Origin: JAQIBY01 sp046546095
GTDB taxonomy: Bacteria > Bacteroidota > Bacteroidia > Bacteroidales > ML635J-15
DNA: 23,587 bases
Direction: 5' to 3'
NCBI GenBank assembly: GCA_046546095.1
Contig: JBKGYK010000052.1
Location: 1-23,587, forward strand
Shown in pieces: positions 22,869-23,587 of this stretch. The notes under the pieces are model-generated. The model worked only from the letters and a program-made list of their open reading frames with translations, did not search any database and was not told the origin of the DNA. Position numbers and translations under genes: made by a program. Numbering within the stretch: the first letter of the stretch is position 1; every line of letters starts with the position of its first letter.

Positions 22869-22988
22869 TTAAAAAGCCCGAACAGCCCTAACCTTACCAT
22901 TACTTGTCTTAGTGAAGCAGTTAGCGTTGCCGTAGGAGAAATTGAAGACGTACGCAGCCGTAGCACCACCTTCCGTACTACTCCAATA
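22869..22988 (-). other. Candidate DGR variable region (VR)
   Basis: In the 26 codons between SSTE and VRAVRAF, 21 end in a pyrimidine and 11 end in C, against 9 C-ending codons in the 60 before. This is what adenine mutagenesis of AAC/AAT codons in a template repeat would leave. The stretch sits at the 3' end of the gene, ends in a conserved GC-richer block and is followed by a hairpin. No template repeat or reverse transcriptase is in the window. Confidence 0.5.
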
Positions 22989-23587
22989 ACTGCTAATACC
23001 AAGCAATGTTAATCCGGCATCGTTTAATGCTTTATTTACATGAAAACGGTTATGCCATAATAAGCTTAACTCATCTATTGAAGGCAAATACCATTGGCTT
23101 GAAAAGTTGTTAGTAATCCATTCTTTTGCAGGACTATCGGTCATTAGAGCCATGTTATATGCTCCGTCCCAACTTCGGTTTGCGTCATTGTCAACTTCTG
23201 TATTTTGCCATTGTGCCCATGCTTCGTTTTTTGAAACGATAAGCCCGTGCTGGACACCGTTCTGGTCTAAATAGATATAGAAAACTATACCATTTAACGT
23301 ATCCTGTCCAAGGTAAAAATCATTTTTAGTGCTTATAACATTGTTTTCAATATTAATACCGGTGCCAGCTGTGAGTTGGTCTTGCTTATTATTCCAATTG
23401 GTGGTGTCTGATGCTGTAATGCTACTTGCTACTGATGAACTATAGACGGGATCGATTTCGTTTTCAATTTTGTTGTTCCAGTTTGTAGTATCAGCTCCTG
23501 TTATTCCACCTGCTACTGATGAACTATAGACAGGATCGATTTCGTTTTCAATTTTGTTGTTCCAGTTTGTAGTATCAACTTCTGTTA
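22869..23587 (-). CDS. Fibre-like repeat protein with C-terminal DUF1566/Lcl domain (5' end outside window), possible DGR target
   Basis: The frame is open to the window edge, so 238 residues are visible and the N-terminus is missing; an internal ATG at 23153 is not the start. First come repeats of 28 residues built on DTTNWNNKIENEIDPVYSSS, then a linker, then a C-terminal domain (about the last 140 residues) with GIVFYIYLDQNGVQHGLIVS, QWYLPSIDEL, SYWSSTE and a final KVRAVRAF. These are marks of the DUF1566/Lcl C-terminal (C-type-lectin-like) fold. Such repeats occur in phage tail fibres and Bacteroidota surface proteins; the lectin-like end would bind a ligand. Between SSTE and VRAVRAF the residues look diversified, as in DGR variable proteins. 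The gene is convergent with lysS. Confidence 0.8.
   Translation of the reverse strand, partial: TEVDTTNWNNKIENEIDPVYSSSVAGGITGADTTNWNNKIENEIDPVYSSSVASSITASDTTNWNNKQDQLTAGTGINIENNVISTKNDFYLGQDTLNGIVFYIYLDQNGVQHGLIVSKNEAWAQWQNTEVDNDANRSWDGAYNMALMTDSPAKEWITNNFSSQWYLPSIDELSLLWHNRFHVNKALNDAGLTLLGISSYWSSTEGGATAAYVFNFSYGNANCFTKTSNGKVRAVRAF
23409..23576 (-). repeat. Two tandem 84-bp coding repeats plus a partial third
   Basis: Units at 23493-23576 and 23409-23492 are near-identical in DNA and encode 28 residues each, starting DTTNWNNKIENEID. A degenerate third copy (DTTNWNNKQDQ) starts at 23408. More units may lie beyond the right edge. Nearly unchanged DNA indicates recent duplication. Confidence 0.9.

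Overview
The window looks like a chromosomal segment of a member of the Bacteroidota. The signs are a type IX secretion (T9SS) C-terminal sorting domain on a secreted lipase, TAnnTTTG-type -7 promoter elements (clearest before lysS), few Shine-Dalgarno sequences, a lysyl-tRNA synthetase with the long C-terminal extension seen in this phylum, and a large alpha-2-macroglobulin. Nearly everything up to about 19.7 kb is on the minus strand. No rRNA, tRNA or CRISPR array was seen.

Region 1 (about 190-5560, minus strand) is a seven-gene cluster. In transcription order it holds a coiled-coil lipoprotein, a double PRC-barrel protein, a small coiled-coil protein, a secreted protein of six BON domains, a four-helix membrane protein, a protein related to archaeo-eukaryotic release factors (baeRF), and another small coiled-coil protein. 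A strong terminator (189-220) ends it. None is a metabolic enzyme; together they suggest an envelope and translation stress programme. A perfect FNR-type dyad (TTGAT-N4-ATCAA, 5543-5556) lies upstream of the first gene.

Region 2 (5809-7973) is a soluble PAS histidine kinase whose stop codon overlaps the start of a response regulator. The regulator fuses a REC domain to a CRP/FNR sensor fold and HTH. It lies directly upstream of region 1 and has an FNR-like recognition helix, so it is the obvious candidate regulator of the cluster.

Region 3 (8159-14057) holds the T9SS-exported lipase, a phosphomannomutase/phosphoglucomutase, a long-chain acyl-CoA synthetase and a small outer-membrane barrel-like protein. 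Region 4 (14162-19708) is a thioester-containing alpha-2-macroglobulin of 1848 residues, without the pbpC gene that often accompanies such genes.

Region 5 (20061-22409, plus strand) has an ankyrin lipoprotein with a good terminator and then lysS. Region 6 (22410-23587) is the accessory part. A gene cut by the right edge (minus strand) encodes 28-residue fibre-like repeats followed by a DUF1566/Lcl C-type-lectin-like domain. Its last codons look like the variable region of a diversity-generating retroelement (DGR), with a hairpin touching the stop codon. The stretch between it and lysS contains REP-like hairpins and what looks like the relic of a Y1 (HUH) transposase. No reverse transcriptase or template repeat is visible, so the DGR reading is an inference.
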